NCBI GenBank assembly: GCA_943913835.1
Contig: CALTZU010000003.1
Coordinates: 6,974 to 70,973 of the forward strand
DNA from: an uncultured Rheinheimera sp.
GTDB lineage: Bacteria > Pseudomonadota > Gammaproteobacteria > Enterobacterales > Alteromonadaceae
DNA length: 64,000 nt
Reading direction: 5' to 3'
Below, piece by piece: positions 1-8,582 of this stretch; position 1 is the stretch's first letter; every line of letters begins with the position of its first letter. The position numbers and the translations under genes are program-made. The notes beneath the pieces were generated by a model, which saw only the letters and a program-made list of their open reading frames with translations, had not been told where the DNA came from and did no database searches.

Positions 1-219
1 GACGCCTGTTTATCACAGCTGTTGTTAAGTGAACATGATGTGATTCAGTTGCCTGTGACCGCAAAACGTCACTACTACCTGCATCTGATAGACGGAGAGC
101 TGGAACTCAATGGCACCACAATGCAAGCAGGGGATGGCGCAAAGATCAGTAAACAAACTGAATTAGCAGCCTTAGCTACTTCGGGTCCGGTCAAAGCCTT
201 GTGGTTTGATTTGCCATAA
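1..219 (+). CDS. Pirin family protein, C-terminal fragment (cut by window edge)
   Basis: Open frame running in from the left edge and ending at TAA 217-219; 72 codons are visible. The text resembles the last beta strands of YhaK-type bicupin pirins: a RHYYLHLIDGELELNG strand pair, then an AGDGAKIS turn and a terminal ALWFDLP strand. Pirins are cupin metalloproteins, some with quercetin dioxygenase activity; which activity this one has cannot be told from the tail. The usual metal-binding HxH motif would lie upstream of the window. A hairpin follows 5 bases after the stop. Confidence 0.75.
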   Translation, partial: DACLSQLLLSEHDVIQLPVTAKRHYYLHLIDGELELNGTTMQAGDGAKISKQTELAALATSGPVKALWFDLP

Positions 220-224
220 TATCA

Positions 225-257
225 AAGGGAGCCGCCTTGCAGCTCCCTTCACATTTT
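225..257 (+). terminator. Probable intrinsic terminator after the pirin fragment
   Basis: AAGGGAGC (225-232) pairs with GCTCCCTT (242-249) around a 9-base loop, followed by a mixed run ending in TTTT. It sits just past the stop codon and also lies beyond the end of the convergent chemoreceptor, so it may serve both. Confidence 0.5.
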
Positions 258-267
258 GCTTCGCCAA

Positions 268-2025
268 TTAGGCTCTTTTGTTGAGTTTGTTTAAGGTTTC
301 AGACAAGCTATTCAATAATGCCTGATTCCGTCCTACGACAGTGTTGATTTCACTGGCCGAAGCGCTGGCTTTAGAAGCCAGATGCCGCACTTCATCAGCG
401 ACAACAGAAAAACCACGACCTGCTTCCCCTGCCCGCGCTGCTTCAATGGCCGCATTAAGTGCCAGTAAGTTGGTTTGATCAGCGATAGAATTAATCGAAG
501 ACACCATGTTATTGATGCTTTGGCCAGAATTGACCAATTCAGACATCACTGAATCACTGGTTTGCACGACCTGTAAACGTTCAGATATATCAGCGCCAAA
601 CATAATAATTTTTTGCAGTTGGCCATAGGTGTCTCTGACTGCACAAAAAGTTGCCGCTATACCAAGTTGCCGTCCATAACACTGAATATGTATATCTACC
701 GCTATACTTTGTCCGGCCAATACTTTAGCAACCTGTTCCTGAGTTAAAAAACTGCGCCAGTCCGCTACAACTTTACTGAATTGTTCACTATTCAATTTAA
801 ATTGGCGTTGCGGATAATCGTTAATATCCTTTAATCGCCCCTCTTTATCCCATTCCAGCATTAAATTCGACTGACCTATGGCCTGAAAACGGGTTTGATA
901 CTCCAAAGCCGACGATTTGACTTTGCTAATATCCGCTAGAATAGCAATAAAATGACTGTGTTGACCTTTTTCGTCATAAACCGGATTGCTAGTCACAGAG
1001 ATCCATAACGACGAACCGTCTTTACGGTGGATCTCGATTTCATCATAAAAGGCACGGGGAACGCTCAGTTCTGCTTCTATCCGTTCTTTAGTTACAAGAT
1101 CAGTTTTAGGCCCGACCAAAAACTCCCTTGCTACATGACCTAAGACTTCATTCGCCGCATAACCTGTCATCTGACTAAAGCCTTTGTTCACGTACTGAAT
1201 AATGCGGTCTGAATTAGAAATCATCACAGCGTTGTCCGTTTCATTGGCAACCATGGAAAGTAGATGGAACTCTTTTTTCTGCGCAACTCCATGGGTGATA
1301 TCACTGGCAAACTTAACTATTTTCAGAACTTTACCATCAGGATCTTTGATCGGGTTGTAAGTGGCATGGATCCATATTTCATTACCACTTTTAGTCAGTC
1401 TTTTATACTCAGCAGTCTGATAGTGCCCCTCTTTTAACCGACGCCAAAATTCAGCATAACTGCCCGAGGTCGCCTCTTTTGGATCTACAAAAATCCTGTG
1501 ATGTTGGCCAGTGATTTCTTTTAGGCTATACCCCATTAAATTCAGGAAATTAGCATTCGCAAACAGTATTGTTCCATCGACATCAAACTCAATCACTGCC
1601 TGAGCCCTGTGAATGGCCTGCAACTGAGATGCAAAATCTGCCTGCTTTAAAACCTGCTCAGTGATATCTGAAGAGAATTTGATCACTTTTGACACTTTGC
1701 CATTTTTCAAAATAGGAGTGTAAGAGGCCTGGATCCAGACTGCTTTACCGCTTTTAGTAATACGTTTAAATTCTGCGGTATGAGGTTTTCCTGCACGCAA
1801 ATCAGCCCAAAACTGTTGATAAGCTTCTGATTTGGCGGTACCAGTTTCTAAAAAAATACTGTGATGTTTGCCTTGTACTTCCTGTAACTGGTAGCCCATC
1901 AGTCGCAAAAAGTTTTCGTTGGCATGCTCAATCTGTCCATCCAGCGAAAACTGGATCACAGCCTGAGTAGCATTAATGGCATTGACTATATTGTCGGAAT
2001 TCGAACTTAGGCTAAACATAACCAC
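268..2025 (-). CDS. Soluble multi-PAS methyl-accepting chemotaxis protein with a very short signalling hairpin
   Basis: 585 residues without membrane segments. Four tandem PAS/PAC units are visible at about 12-125, 134-247, 250-372 and 375-490; the first two are near duplicates (each has an F-x-x-A-N-x-N-F-L-x-L-M-G-Y core and an I-K/V-F-x-S-D-I-T end). The C-terminus (about 495-585) carries the conserved MCP tip NLLALNAAIEAARAGE...GRGFSVVADEVR, but only some 45-50 residues flank it on each side, far less than in classical receptors, so the methylation helices seem absent. Such proteins sense cytoplasmic redox, oxygen or small ligands through PAS cofactors and signal to CheA/CheW; the ligand here is unknown. 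A promoter with a dyad lies just upstream. A related receptor is at 3369, pointing the other way. Confidence 0.88.
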   Translation of the reverse strand: MVMFSLSSNSDNIVNAINATQAVIQFSLDGQIEHANENFLRLMGYQLQEVQGKHHSIFLETGTAKSEAYQQFWADLRAGKPHTAEFKRITKSGKAVWIQASYTPILKNGKVSKVIKFSSDITEQVLKQADFASQLQAIHRAQAVIEFDVDGTILFANANFLNLMGYSLKEITGQHHRIFVDPKEATSGSYAEFWRRLKEGHYQTAEYKRLTKSGNEIWIHATYNPIKDPDGKVLKIVKFASDITHGVAQKKEFHLLSMVANETDNAVMISNSDRIIQYVNKGFSQMTGYAANEVLGHVAREFLVGPKTDLVTKERIEAELSVPRAFYDEIEIHRKDGSSLWISVTSNPVYDEKGQHSHFIAILADISKVKSSALEYQTRFQAIGQSNLMLEWDKEGRLKDINDYPQRQFKLNSEQFSKVVADWRSFLTQEQVAKVLAGQSIAVDIHIQCYGRQLGIAATFCAVRDTYGQLQKIIMFGADISERLQVVQTSDSVMSELVNSGQSINNMVSSINSIADQTNLLALNAAIEAARAGEAGRGFSVVADEVRHLASKASASASEINTVVGRNQALLNSLSETLNKLNKRA

Positions 2026-2042
2026 ACACTCCCTCGCTGCAA

Positions 2043-2062
2043 ACGTACCAGGATAGGTACGT
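2043..2062 (-). promoter_or_regulatory. Inverted repeat at the predicted transcription start of the PAS chemoreceptor
   Basis: Perfect 7-base dyad ACGTACC (2043-2049) / GGTACGT (2056-2062) with a 6-base spacer. Given the predicted -10 at 2067-2072, transcription would start near 2060, so the dyad covers about -2 to +18. It could be an operator or a 5' stem-loop in the mRNA. Confidence 0.45.
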
Positions 2063-2066
2063 ATTA

Positions 2067-2095
2067 ACTATAGGCAGGTGATTGATTTAGTACAA
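2067..2095 (-). promoter_or_regulatory. Sigma-70-type promoter of the PAS chemoreceptor
   Basis: Read on the minus strand: -35 TTGTAC (2090-2095), a 17-base spacer, and -10 TATAGT (2067-2072), about 40 bases upstream of the start codon. Good agreement with sigma-70 spacing; no sigma-28 (FliA) GCCGATAA motif was seen here. Confidence 0.55.
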
Positions 2096-2173
2096 AAAAA
2101 GACGATATTTTTTTAGATAAGGCACCAGATTAATATAGCCTTTATCAATTGAACTCAGGAGAAGTTCCCATAA

Positions 2174-3010
2174 CTACTTGTTGTTGAACAACCACAGTAC
2201 TGCTGCCTTAAATTCAGCGCGCCATGCGGCTTCATTGTGGTCAGCATTGGCCTTCAAATGAAACTGAGCGTGCTTTGCCGGGTGGCCTTTGGCAAGCACC
2301 GACTGATACACTCTTTGCACATCTGGCACCATAGACTCACCTTCCTCTTCTCCCATATAAAAATACAAAAGTGCATCAGTAGCAGCTCTCTGATTTTCAA
2401 ACCAACTGACTTTAGCGCCACTGGCCCAATAAGAAGGTGAAAAGATGCCCGCTTTGCCAAACACTTCGGGGAATTGTACTACAGCGTAATGACTGATTAA
2501 TCCCCCCATTGAACTGCCCATAATGCCAGTGTGATTCACGTCGGCCAAAGTACGGAAATGCTGATCTATATAAGGTTTGACGCTGCCGACGATAAATTCA
2601 ATATAAGCTTTCCCCTCAGCCTGACCATACTGTGGATGATCGGCAGGATTCAATTCAGTCATGCGTTTTTCCCCTCCGTTATCAATGGCAACAACGATCA
2701 GCTCGAGCTGTTTTGCGGCGGCAAGTTCATTGAGGCTTTCATCTACGCCCCATTCACCAGCAAAAGAAGTGGCCTGGTCAAACACATTTTGCCCGTCATG
2801 CATATAAAGCACGGGGTAGCGTTTTTCTGATGTCTGATAGCCAGGCGGCAAATATAAACGCACCTGTCTGGTCCTGTTCAAACCTGGCATAGGAAAAACA
2901 CTGTCCAGTACAATCACTTCTGTTGAAGCTGTGGAAACTTTGTGTTGTTCTGCGTCAGTACATGCCACTAGCAGCAAGACTAAAAGACAGCTCAAGCTAA
3001 ATTGACGCAT
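2174..3010 (-). CDS. Lipoprotein alpha/beta-hydrolase of the putative esterase (Fes/IroE/esterase D-like) family
   Basis: 278 residues. The ATG at 3010 is chosen because AGGAG lies 8 bases upstream; an in-frame start 24 bases further out lacks this. The N-terminus is a lipoprotein signal (LLVLLLVAC, Cys about residue 17), so the enzyme should be membrane-anchored. The PF00756-type landmarks are the YPVLYMHDGQNVFD strand-turn, the nucleophile elbow GSSMGG near the middle and a late HNEAAW with the probable catalytic His. The family includes siderophore esterases, acyltransferases and feruloyl esterases; nothing nearby identifies the substrate. It lies between two PAS chemoreceptors and is transcribed separately from them. 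Confidence 0.8.
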   Translation of the reverse strand: MRQFSLSCLLVLLLVACTDAEQHKVSTASTEVIVLDSVFPMPGLNRTRQVRLYLPPGYQTSEKRYPVLYMHDGQNVFDQATSFAGEWGVDESLNELAAAKQLELIVVAIDNGGEKRMTELNPADHPQYGQAEGKAYIEFIVGSVKPYIDQHFRTLADVNHTGIMGSSMGGLISHYAVVQFPEVFGKAGIFSPSYWASGAKVSWFENQRAATDALLYFYMGEEEGESMVPDVQRVYQSVLAKGHPAKHAQFHLKANADHNEAAWRAEFKAAVLWLFNNK

Positions 3011-3236
3011 AACCGTAACTCCTTCATTACACACCTTATGGCAAGAGCCGAGCCTAACCAGTAGCTAAACAAACAACAACCAAAAAAGTGTTACAGAATA
3101 CGGCGGCATCTCTTTAGATTTTTATCCAGTGTTCACGCCGAGTTTAATGCGTTATCTGAGTCTGGAGCCAGGTCCTGCCGCCCCCAATACTAAGTTCATG
3201 ATTAAAGTTGCAAAATTAATCATTTTTATCAATTTA

Positions 3237-3265
3237 TTGACTTTGTCTCTTTTGTCCTTTACATT
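3237..3265 (+). promoter_or_regulatory. Candidate sigma-70 promoter for the second PAS chemoreceptor
   Basis: TTGACT (3237-3242), 17 bases, TACATT (3260-3265), about 100 bases before the start codon at 3369. The rest of the 3011-3368 gap is AT-rich and holds no credible gene. Confidence 0.4.
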
Positions 3266-3368
3266 TACGCTAAATAACAGCATAAAGTTGATGTTAGACT
3301 TTTTGCTTTAAGGAAATGCAGAGTTGTACTTCATAGCCGGGGTATTAACTGACAGCGAGGTATTGTTT

Positions 3369-4688
3369 ATGTTGAGCGCCATTTTAAAATTCATAAAACA
3401 AGCACCCCAGCCGGTAAAGACTTCAGCCGAAACCTTGTTTTACAACGCAGTTCAAAAACAAATTCCTTTAATCATCTTTGATCCTCAGGGATTTATTCTC
3501 GAAGCCAATGATTTGTTTCTTGCAGTTGTAGGTTACAGCCCTGATGAAATAACCGGGCAACATCATAAAATATTCTGTGATATGCATTATGCACGCAGCA
3601 CTGAGTACACAAAGTTCTGGCAGAGCCTTGCACAAGGTATTCCTCATTCAAAAACCTTTACCCGCTACAAAAAAGATGGCTCAGCTATAGCGCTGGAGGC
3701 AACGTATTTCCCTGTGATGGAAGAGGGCAAAGTTGTACGTATCGTTAAGTTTGCCAGTGATGCCACTGAAAAAACCGCTCAACTAAAAGATCAGCACGCT
3801 ATCATTCAGGCTTTGCATAAATCTCAGGCGGTGATCGAGTTTGAACCTGACGGTACCATTATTACCGCCAACGACAATTTTCTGCAGTCTGTGGGGTATA
3901 GCCTGCAACAAATCAAAGGCAAACATCACAAAATATTCTGCACTTCGGACTTTTATTCGCAACACCCGCATTTCTGGGCTGAGCTGGCCAAAGGACAATT
4001 TAAATCCGGGCGCTTTCAGCGACTGAATGCGTCCAACCAGTCAATTTGGCTGGAAGCTACCTATAACCCCATTTATGGCGACAATGGCAAAGTCGTCAAG
4101 GTAATCAAATTTGCCTCAGATATTTCCGCCGACATAAAACAAGAACAAGCTGTAGAACATGCGGCAAATATGGCGATGCATGCCTCGTTAGAGACAGTGG
4201 AAGTTGTGATTTCAAGCAAAACACAAATGCAGGCCTTGAGAGACAATTCTGCTGTTATTTCAAAAGAAATGCAGGAGGCTACCCATCAGATCTCGAATCT
4301 GAATGAAGATTCCAGACAGATATCAGCCATAGTTACCACTATCCGATCTATTGCAGATCAAACCAACCTGCTGGCACTTAATGCTGCTATTGAGGCTGCC
4401 AGAGCAGCAGAGCACGGCCGGGGCTTCGCTGTAGTTGCAGACGAAGTCCGTAATCTGGCATCACGAACCAGTACTTCCACTCAGGAAATTGAGTCTGTGG
4501 TATCAAGAAATATGGAACTGACGGCTTTGGCGATGCAAAAAATGAACAACGCCAGTATCTTTGCAACTGATGGAGCGCGCCTTGTTGAGCAGGTGCATCA
4601 ATCTCAGGACCTGATAGAACAAGTGTCCAAAACAGTGACTAGTACCATTGCTGCCCTGGCTCAGCAGAGGGCAGCCCAGGAAATCTAA
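3369..4688 (+). CDS. Soluble PAS-PAS methyl-accepting chemotaxis protein
   Basis: 439 residues, no membrane segment. ATG 3369 is preceded by GAGG at 8 bases, which is better than the TTG start 45 bases upstream. Two PAS/PAC units (about 25-140 and 145-258) closely resemble those of the receptor ending at 268 (shared I-T-G-Q-H-H-K-I-F and V-K-F-A-S-D). The MCP domain at about 265-435 has the tip sequence NLLALNAAIEAARAAE and GRGFAVVADEVRNLA. It is longer than that of the neighbour but still short, with little beyond the tip. Likely signals to the CheA/CheW array from the cytoplasm. It is divergent from the other PAS receptor with an esterase gene between them, consistent with an old duplication. 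Confidence 0.88.
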   Translation: MLSAILKFIKQAPQPVKTSAETLFYNAVQKQIPLIIFDPQGFILEANDLFLAVVGYSPDEITGQHHKIFCDMHYARSTEYTKFWQSLAQGIPHSKTFTRYKKDGSAIALEATYFPVMEEGKVVRIVKFASDATEKTAQLKDQHAIIQALHKSQAVIEFEPDGTIITANDNFLQSVGYSLQQIKGKHHKIFCTSDFYSQHPHFWAELAKGQFKSGRFQRLNASNQSIWLEATYNPIYGDNGKVVKVIKFASDISADIKQEQAVEHAANMAMHASLETVEVVISSKTQMQALRDNSAVISKEMQEATHQISNLNEDSRQISAIVTTIRSIADQTNLLALNAAIEAARAAEHGRGFAVVADEVRNLASRTSTSTQEIESVVSRNMELTALAMQKMNNASIFATDGARLVEQVHQSQDLIEQVSKTVTSTIAALAQQRAAQEI

Positions 4689-4776
4689 GCGGCCCAGAGC
4701 AATATCCCTGCTCAATCACCAGCTTGAATTGTATAAATCCGCCAGCTAAAGTGACGCCCTTGTAGTTCGCCTTTTG

Positions 4777-5664
4777 ATGGCCGGTCCTATGCACATCTCC
4801 TCTTATCGCTATTTTTATATGGCGGCTTTAGCGGCCGCAATGATGGGCACTATTGGTGTAATAGCCCGTTACAGCGAAGTGAGCCCGGCCAGCCTGACTT
4901 TTTACCGTTTAGGTTTAGGTGCAGTGCTCCTGGCATTGTATTTAAGCCTGACAGGGCAACTTAAGTTATTGGCGGGAAAGCCATCACCACTGGTTATATT
5001 AAATGGTGTGCTGCTAGCCAGTTTTATCTTGTGTTTTTTATCTGCTATTCAGACTATTTCGCTGACATTGGCGATTTTGCTGGTTTATCTGGCCCCCGCT
5101 TTATCGGCTATTCTGGCACATTTCCTGTTCGCTGAACGCCTGACCAAGGGCACATTAATCCTGATCCTATTGGCATTTTTTGGTTTTTTTATGCTGCAGG
5201 AATTTCGGATCGATAGCCGTATTGAACAACAGCAAGGCCTTTGGTATGCCTTAGCATCTTTAGTGACCTATACAGCTTTTATACTGCTCAATAAAAAAGT
5301 ACCGATCACTATCCCTTTGTATCAAAAGAGTTTTTATCAGTTACTTGTAGGGTCTTTTTGTGTTTTACCTTTGATGTTAAATCAACCGTGGCCTGAAGCT
5401 GAACAATGGATCTGGCTGGTTATTGCAGCACTTTTTCCAGGCTTTTTAGCTCTGGTATTTGCTTTGCAAGCTATTGAGCATTTACCAACCCGAGTCTTTG
5501 GGACATTAGCTTATCTGGAACCTGTGGTGGTGATTGTGGCTGCATGGCTGTTATTTGCAGAACCTATGTCTTTACTGCAGTGGCAGGGAGCTTTGTTGAT
5601 ATTAAGTTGTGGTGTGGCTCAAGCCTGGTTAAGTCAGCCTGAAACACAGGGCCAGGCTAATTAG
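4777..5664 (+). CDS. EamA-family (drug/metabolite superfamily) membrane transporter
   Basis: 295 residues in ten predicted hydrophobic segments arranged as two EamA repeats. Typical landmarks are the first helix followed by ARYSEVSPASLTFYR and the second-repeat end TRVFGTLAYLEPVVVIVAAWLLFAE. Family members export amino acids and metabolites; the substrate is unknown. Start chosen at the ATG 4777; a TTG three bases earlier and an ATG at 4792 are alternatives, and no clear Shine-Dalgarno decides. The 3' end overlaps the convergent gene by 8 bases. Confidence 0.85.
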   Translation: MAGPMHISSYRYFYMAALAAAMMGTIGVIARYSEVSPASLTFYRLGLGAVLLALYLSLTGQLKLLAGKPSPLVILNGVLLASFILCFLSAIQTISLTLAILLVYLAPALSAILAHFLFAERLTKGTLILILLAFFGFFMLQEFRIDSRIEQQQGLWYALASLVTYTAFILLNKKVPITIPLYQKSFYQLLVGSFCVLPLMLNQPWPEAEQWIWLVIAALFPGFLALVFALQAIEHLPTRVFGTLAYLEPVVVIVAAWLLFAEPMSLLQWQGALLILSCGVAQAWLSQPETQGQAN

Positions 5665-6043
5665 CAACGTCCAGAGATATCCTGTTACGAAGCACCACTT
5701 CCTCACCAGGGCTGAATAAATTGGTGTTATGTAAAAACAACTCCAGACTCATCCCGGGCGTAATACGCAAAGGACGCTCCAGCACATAAGTTTTGCTGCA
5801 GGGTAAAGTAAGTAAAAGTTTCTCTTTGAGTTTCACTTCCAACTGACAGTCAACCCCTTCAGGCACAACGCCAGTCATGCCGTAAGCAACTAGTTCAGCA
5901 TTTTTCTCCGGCCATTTCGGCTGATAAGGCAAGCGACTGCGTTGGCCTGCTATCAGCAGTTTTTCTGCGGTCCAGGTGATATCCTGTGGCGCGCCCAAAG
6001 CCAATAGCGGAACACTCAGCATCAGACCACAGAATAACTTCAT
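5657..6043 (-). CDS. Secreted hypothetical protein
   Basis: 128 residues with a cleavable-looking signal peptide (MKLFCGLMLSVPLLALGA). The mature part is beta-rich with one Cys pair (CQLEV and LPCSK) that could form a disulphide. Family not recognised. Its ribosome binding site AAGGTGG lies inside the end of the upstream DUF2799 gene and the gap is 3 bases, so the two are co-transcribed and probably act in the same envelope process. Confidence 0.7.
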   Translation of the reverse strand: MKLFCGLMLSVPLLALGAPQDITWTAEKLLIAGQRSRLPYQPKWPEKNAELVAYGMTGVVPEGVDCQLEVKLKEKLLLTLPCSKTYVLERPLRITPGMSLELFLHNTNLFSPGEEVVLRNRISLDVAN

Positions 6044-6046
6044 CAG

Positions 6047-6655
6047 TTAACCACCTTGCTGGATCAGGCTAAACTGCAGTTCAGCCTGTTTCAAATCACG
6101 CTGTAATTGGCCTTGCATCTGATTTAACTGACGCAGTTCCTGCTGTAAATTGCGATTCTCGTCCAGCAGTTGCTGTTTTTGCTGCTTGTCTTTGGTCGAA
6201 CTAAGTTCTTGTGTATTGTCTTCAATACGTTGTTCGAGTTGCTCTATTGTTCTGCCATTTTGTTGCAGAGTTTTTTGCAGGTTTTCTAACGCCGATTCAG
6301 CTTGATACCAAAGACGTCCCCTGTCATAACCTAAACGGAACTGAGGCTCCAGAGCCCCGGTACAGACTTTATTATAAGCACCGCCGCTTTGACCTAATTC
6401 CCGACCCGCATCGTAAGTGCAGTACAACAACACACCTTCGGCGTGACCACGCTCATAGGCTGCAAAATCGGAGCTCAGACCATGTTCAGCACATTCTTTT
6501 TGATAACTGCGAAACTTACTGCTGGCTATACCTTGCTGGCCATCAGTTTTGCCAATAGCAAACCAGTCGCCAACCTGACACTCCTGTGGACTGATGCTGC
6601 TACAGCCGGCAAGAACTAACACAGCTATAGATAGAACCCCTCGCTTCATCTCCAT
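6047..6655 (-). CDS. DUF2799 domain lipoprotein
   Basis: 202 residues. Lipobox LVLAGCSS near residue 18 predicts an outer-membrane lipoprotein. Residues about 24-120 match the DUF2799 pattern, with repeated G-x-x-x-G turns (DWFAIGKTDGQQG, YERGHAEG, FRLGYDRGR) and several Cys. From about 125 to 195 there is a Q/E/L-rich coiled coil. Function unknown in the family. It is the first gene of a two-gene operon with the secreted protein downstream. Two close ATG starts (6655 and 6649) are both possible. Confidence 0.78.
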   Translation of the reverse strand: MEMKRGVLSIAVLVLAGCSSISPQECQVGDWFAIGKTDGQQGIASSKFRSYQKECAEHGLSSDFAAYERGHAEGVLLYCTYDAGRELGQSGGAYNKVCTGALEPQFRLGYDRGRLWYQAESALENLQKTLQQNGRTIEQLEQRIEDNTQELSSTKDKQQKQQLLDENRNLQQELRQLNQMQGQLQRDLKQAELQFSLIQQGG

Positions 6656-6769
6656 TATCCCTTTGTATTTCCTTTCAATTAATGACCTTTACTTATAGCG
6701 GATTAGTGCAGCAAATACATCTGTTTTGCCTTAGACTAGAGGCAGTTTTTGCAGAAATTCTGGCATTCA

Positions 6770-7423
6770 ATGAATTATCTGGCTCATCTGCTATTTGCAC
6801 AACCTAATTCAAACTCCCGTATTGGTAATTTATTAGGTGACTTTTACCATGGTACTCAGCCTGAGTTATTAACTCCTGCCATTACTGCGGGTTTATATAA
6901 CCACAGGGCCGTCGACTGGTTTACTGATCGACATCCGGATGTTCGTGCCGCAAGGCAGTTTTTTAGCTCTCCGATGCGACGTTTTGCCCCTATAGCTTTG
7001 GATATGCTGTTTGACTTTTGTCTAATCAAATACTGGACACAATTTTTTGATTCCAATTTCAATGATTATAAAATCCAGCTGTATCAAAGCTTAAGAACTG
7101 ACTTGCCTTTGATGCCTGACTCCATGGCAAAAACCTTTAAAGCCGTGACAGAACAAGATTGGTTTGGCAACTACGCCGAACTGGCAGGGATCCAATATTC
7201 GCTACGCCGTATGGCATGTCGTGGCCGCTTTACCAGTCGTTATGCCGCCATCGCGGATGAATTGCCAGAGATCCAGTTAAAAACTGAACAAGTATTTCTC
7301 CAGTTTTTTCCACAGTTGCAGCTTTTTATCCAACAGTCGGCAATAGAACAAAATCCTGCCTTAGCCTTTGAACGTTATAGTAAAGCTACAGGTAAAGACC
7401 AGAGCAGTACAGCGCCTTGTTGA
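6770..7423 (+). CDS. acpH: Acyl-carrier-protein phosphodiesterase
   Basis: 217 residues, the usual length of AcpH (DUF479). It removes the 4'-phosphopantetheine arm from holo-ACP in the cytoplasm. Seen: the family start MNYLAHLLFA, the GNLLGDFYHG motif, NHRAVDWFTD, and a distal YSLRRMACRGR helix, all typical of this HD-like hydrolase. Start taken at ATG 6770 because family members begin with MNYLAHL; a TTG 21 bases upstream is open but lacks support. The 3' end overlaps sixA on the other strand by 49 bases. Confidence 0.9.
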   Translation: MNYLAHLLFAQPNSNSRIGNLLGDFYHGTQPELLTPAITAGLYNHRAVDWFTDRHPDVRAARQFFSSPMRRFAPIALDMLFDFCLIKYWTQFFDSNFNDYKIQLYQSLRTDLPLMPDSMAKTFKAVTEQDWFGNYAELAGIQYSLRRMACRGRFTSRYAAIADELPEIQLKTEQVFLQFFPQLQLFIQQSAIEQNPALAFERYSKATGKDQSSTAPC

Positions 7424-7845
7424 GTCAGTTCAAGCGCTGTGACAGATGCCTTTTTAATTAAAAAATGTCCGGCTTCAGTATTCAACAATACGGCTAATAA
7501 AGCAGAAATATCAGGCTCGTGCCCTACACAGCACACGGAACTAACCCCCTGTTGCATCAACTCGGTGAGTGCTTTGAGCTGGACTTCCGGCAAGGTGTCG
7601 ATAATAAGCCAGGCCCTTTGTTGTGGTTCTGGCCACTGGGCCTGAAGGTGCAATAAAGCCGCAGTTTGTTCGGCACGCACCAAAGGGCTGGTCAGCAAGA
7701 GTTCTGGTTTTAGCTGCTGCTTTTTACAGAATTCCGCCAGCCTTTGTGTTTGTTTTATGCCTTTCTCAACCAAATGACGCATAGGATCGGCAATGCCTAA
7801 AGCTCTGTCCTGCGCCGTGGCATGACGCACTAAGTACAGCAACAT
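7375..7845 (-). CDS. sixA: Phosphohistidine phosphatase SixA
   Basis: 156 residues; histidine phosphatase fold with the catalytic RHA triplet at 7-9 (LYLVRHATA), the second-strand SPLVRAEQTA motif and the CVGHEPD motif with the second catalytic His. SixA dephosphorylates phosphohistidine on HPt domains and on the nitrogen phosphotransferase protein NPr. Convergent overlap with acpH. A gap of 5 bases separates it from the preceding minus-strand gene, so they may share a transcript. A second, exported paralogue is at 33550. Confidence 0.9.
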   Translation of the reverse strand: MLLYLVRHATAQDRALGIADPMRHLVEKGIKQTQRLAEFCKKQQLKPELLLTSPLVRAEQTAALLHLQAQWPEPQQRAWLIIDTLPEVQLKALTELMQQGVSSVCCVGHEPDISALLAVLLNTEAGHFLIKKASVTALELTQQGAVLLWSLPVALL

Positions 7846-7850
7846 TGGGA

Positions 7851-8411
7851 TCAGTTCGTTGTCAGCGCAAAATCTGCGCTTTCAAAATAAAGTTGCTCTG
7901 TTTTGCCTTTTGTCCGGTACAAAATTTCATCTACTGCGCCCAGCCCTGAAATGGCCTTTACCACTAGTTCACCTTGTTGCAGAGGTATCAGATAGACAGC
8001 CTCAGGATCTTTGACTGAACCTACAGCTTTATCCAGCAGTTTTTGTTTGACCAGCACTGTCACTGTGCCAAGCTGCTGACCACTGCGCTCAAAGTGACCG
8101 AGGTAGACTTTAGCTTTAAAGCTGGTCAGCTTGCCTTGCTGTAAATCCGTTAGGGCAAAAGCTTCTGGTTCCAGTGTGACTAAGTGTTTTTCTGATAAGG
8201 CATTCAGCGCTTTATCTGGCAGATCGCTGCTCACCTGAAGCACGATCTGGTGTGCATGTTTACCAGTGGGCAGAGGTAAATGGGAGGCTATCAAGCGGTT
8301 TTCAACCTGAAACAACACCATACCATGGACGCCGTAACTATCATGGCTATCGTGCACACCAGCCCAAAGTGGCGTGCTAATACAAAACAACAGTAACCAG
8401 ACTACTTTCAT
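7851..8411 (-). CDS. Secreted hypothetical protein
   Basis: 186 residues from the ATG at 8411, chosen because it opens a normal signal peptide (MKVVWLLLFCISTPLWAG); the longer open frame adds 28 residues of unsuitable sequence. Just after the cleavage site is a His/Asp stretch (HDSHDSYGVHG) that could bind metal. The rest is beta-rich and unrecognised. The gene immediately precedes sixA on the same strand. Confidence 0.65.
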   Translation of the reverse strand: MKVVWLLLFCISTPLWAGVHDSHDSYGVHGMVLFQVENRLIASHLPLPTGKHAHQIVLQVSSDLPDKALNALSEKHLVTLEPEAFALTDLQQGKLTSFKAKVYLGHFERSGQQLGTVTVLVKQKLLDKAVGSVKDPEAVYLIPLQQGELVVKAISGLGAVDEILYRTKGKTEQLYFESADFALTTN

Positions 8412-8511
8412 TTTTCTAAACTCTTTACACAGGTTTAAACAGAGTCTGCAACTATCCATGATATGGGTCAAGTTCCACACCAGATTGCCATACACATCAG
8501 AGCGAAAATAT

Positions 8512-8520
8512 TGCTATAAT
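8512..8520 (+). promoter_or_regulatory. Extended -10 promoter of rraB
   Basis: TGCTATAAT (8512-8520) is a perfect extended -10 element; no good -35 is at the right distance, as is common for this class. The resulting leader (about 8527-8582) is GC-rich and can fold (GACC/GGTC and GGCC repeats). Confidence 0.5.
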
Positions 8521-8582
8521 CCGGCCACTTGCCGTACTGGACCAACCGGGTCGGCCAACTAAACTGATGTGGAGAGCGGACC

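Noticed and set aside
3129..3311. 60-residue plus-strand frame before the second PAS receptor
   Set aside because: No ribosome site, GTG start, AT-rich composition; contains the promoter of the next gene.
2026..3368. Sigma-28 (FliA) flagellar promoters for the PAS receptors
   Set aside because: No GCCGATAA-type -10 is present upstream of either receptor; sigma-70 elements fit better.
6211..6558. 115-residue antisense frame inside the DUF2799 gene
   Set aside because: No ribosome site and the DUF2799 lipoprotein is the supported gene.
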